Source: an uncultured Succinatimonas sp.
Lineage (GTDB): Bacteria > Pseudomonadota > Gammaproteobacteria > Enterobacterales > Succinivibrionaceae
Assembly: GCA_900548485.1 (NCBI GenBank)
Contig: URKL01000098.1
Span: 1 to 6,982 of the forward strand
Reading direction: 5' to 3'
Length of the DNA: 6,982 nucleotides
Shown here: positions 6,391 to 6,982 of the stretch, piece by piece
Layout of the letters: the number at the start of each line of letters is the position of its first letter
Numbering within the stretch: position 1 is the first letter of the stretch
Made by a program: the position numbers and the translations under genes
The notes under the pieces: model-generated
The model's database searches: none
What the model was told of the DNA's origin: nothing
The model's input: only the letters and a program-made list of their open reading frames with translations

Positions 6391-6903
6391 TTAAATATTT
6401 ATATTTATCAAAGAATTGCTTTCTTCTTTATATATTGCATATTCAAGATTAAATTTAAAAAGTAATGTTTCATCAATATCCGTTGAAACATCTATATTGA
6501 AATATATCTCTAGAATCTGAATAAATTTATAGTAAATAACAGAATTATATCCATGAAATTGAGACGCAATTTTATGAAATTCTAAGTACAATTTCTCATG
6601 AACAGCAGTCTTTTTAACCACAAGAATTTTATTTCCTGCAAACAATGCTATATATTTAGCATTTGAATAAAAAATGCATAACCAGTCATTTAATGAAAAG
6701 AAAAGTTTTCCATCAGGGTGTGAATGCCATATAAAATCGCTGTCGGCTAATACCAAAGCAGATTCTTTATTGCCTTCTTTTATTAAAAAATTCCCATCAG
6801 GATAAATACATCCTGATAATTCATTATCTCTATCTGATACAAGATGCTTTATTTTTAGTAAAGCATCTTTATATAAAGAAAAAAACAGATATTTATCTGT
6901 CAT
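6391..6903 (-). CDS. JAMM/MPN+ (JAB-type) zinc metalloprotease-like protein
   Basis: A 170-aa soluble protein with a complete JAMM signature. Glu28 lies in NELSG (the E-x-x-G start of the MPN fold). HSHP carries His60 and His62. Ser70 and Asp73 follow in FFSLND, giving H-S-H-P-x6-S-x2-D, the same spacing as in CSN5 and AMSH. JAMM enzymes use one zinc ion to cleave isopeptide or peptide bonds, classically next to ubiquitin-like tails; bacterial members also act in ubiquitin-like, thiocarboxylate and peptide pathways. The segment after Asp73 (IALFAGNKILVVKK) fits the next strands; the C-terminal third (about 105-170) is not recognised. No signal peptide or membrane segment. It ends 9 nt before the ATP-grasp gene, so a shared substrate is inferred. 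It has no good ribosome binding site: the nearest AGGA-like run lies about 21 nt before the ATG, inside the preceding gene. It is far too short for RadC, which has a different N-terminus. Confidence 0.75.
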   Translation of the reverse strand: MTDKYLFFSLYKDALLKIKHLVSDRDNELSGCIYPDGNFLIKEGNKESALVLADSDFIWHSHPDGKLFFSLNDWLCIFYSNAKYIALFAGNKILVVKKTAVHEKLYLEFHKIASQFHGYNSVIYYKFIQILEIYFNIDVSTDIDETLLFKFNLEYAIYKEESNSLININI

Positions 6904-6918
6904 AATATTTGCAATAAA

Positions 6919-6982
6919 TTACTTTCCTACACGACGATCAGTCTTGCCTTTGACAAAACGAGAAGGAACCCATTTATTGCTA
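6919..6982 (-). CDS. C-terminal end of an unidentified gene (5' beyond the window)
   Basis: Twenty codons and a TAA are visible, ending in PSRFVKGKTDRRVGK. Seven of the twenty residues are Lys/Arg and one is Asp. Its stop lies 15 nt before the JAMM gene ATG, on the same strand and in the same frame, so the genes are probably cotranscribed. All three Arg codons are CGT, a strong-expression bias unlike the AT-rich JAMM and ATP-grasp genes. It could be a RiPP precursor, another pathway protein, or a native host gene ahead of the cluster. The visible part is too short to assign a family. Confidence 0.55.
   Translation of the reverse strand, partial: SNKWVPSRFVKGKTDRRVGK

Noticed and set aside
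6391..6903. RadC-type JAB protein
   Set aside because: RadC proteins have an N-terminal helix-hairpin-helix part and different sequence around the motif; this protein begins its MPN domain within the first 30 residues and pairs with an ATP-grasp ligase.
5356..6903. Bacterial ubiquitin-like (E1/E2/JAB) operon
   Set aside because: No E1-like or E2-like gene is present in the window; the JAMM partner is an ATP-grasp enzyme. Genes beyond the right edge could still change this.

Overview
The window looks like a chromosome segment from a gut-type gammaproteobacterium, most likely Succinivibrionaceae (Aeromonadales). This rests on the long three-domain Pta and the enterobacteria-like AraD, both rich in TTA, CGT and GCT codons. 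The assignment is inferred from protein resemblance and codon use only.

Left part (1-3607, all + strand) is housekeeping metabolism. It holds a 5'-incomplete phosphate acetyltransferase gene (pta), closed by a strong intrinsic terminator. A TIGR01777/YfcH-like SDR protein follows. After a 188-200 bp regulatory gap with a perfect 14-bp LacI-type palindrome and a CRP-like half site comes an L-ribulose-5-phosphate 4-epimerase gene (araD-like), closed by its own terminator.

Right part (3614-6982, all - strand) is more AT-rich and accessory. Read in its own direction it contains: (i) the last 20 codons of an unidentified gene; (ii) a 170-aa protein with a complete JAMM/MPN+ metalloprotease motif; (iii) a 341-aa MvdD-like ATP-grasp peptide ligase of the graspetide (omega-ester/amide RiPP) kind, only 9 nt downstream; (iv) a 186-bp gap without a convincing gene; (v) a half-length, start-less HsdS (type I restriction specificity) cassette; (vi) a tyrosine recombinase with a complete catalytic set whose ribosome binding site lies inside the HsdS reading frame.

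Two accessory modules therefore sit next to each other. The HsdS fragment plus recombinase resembles the specificity-switching modules common in Firmicutes, here without hsdM, hsdR or a partner hsdS in view. The JAMM plus ATP-grasp pair is the most interesting candidate for an undescribed system: a ligase that forms peptide cross-links beside an isopeptidase/protease-type metalloenzyme. A small basic tail encoded just upstream could be a substrate. No tRNA, rRNA, CRISPR array, IS element or origin was seen.
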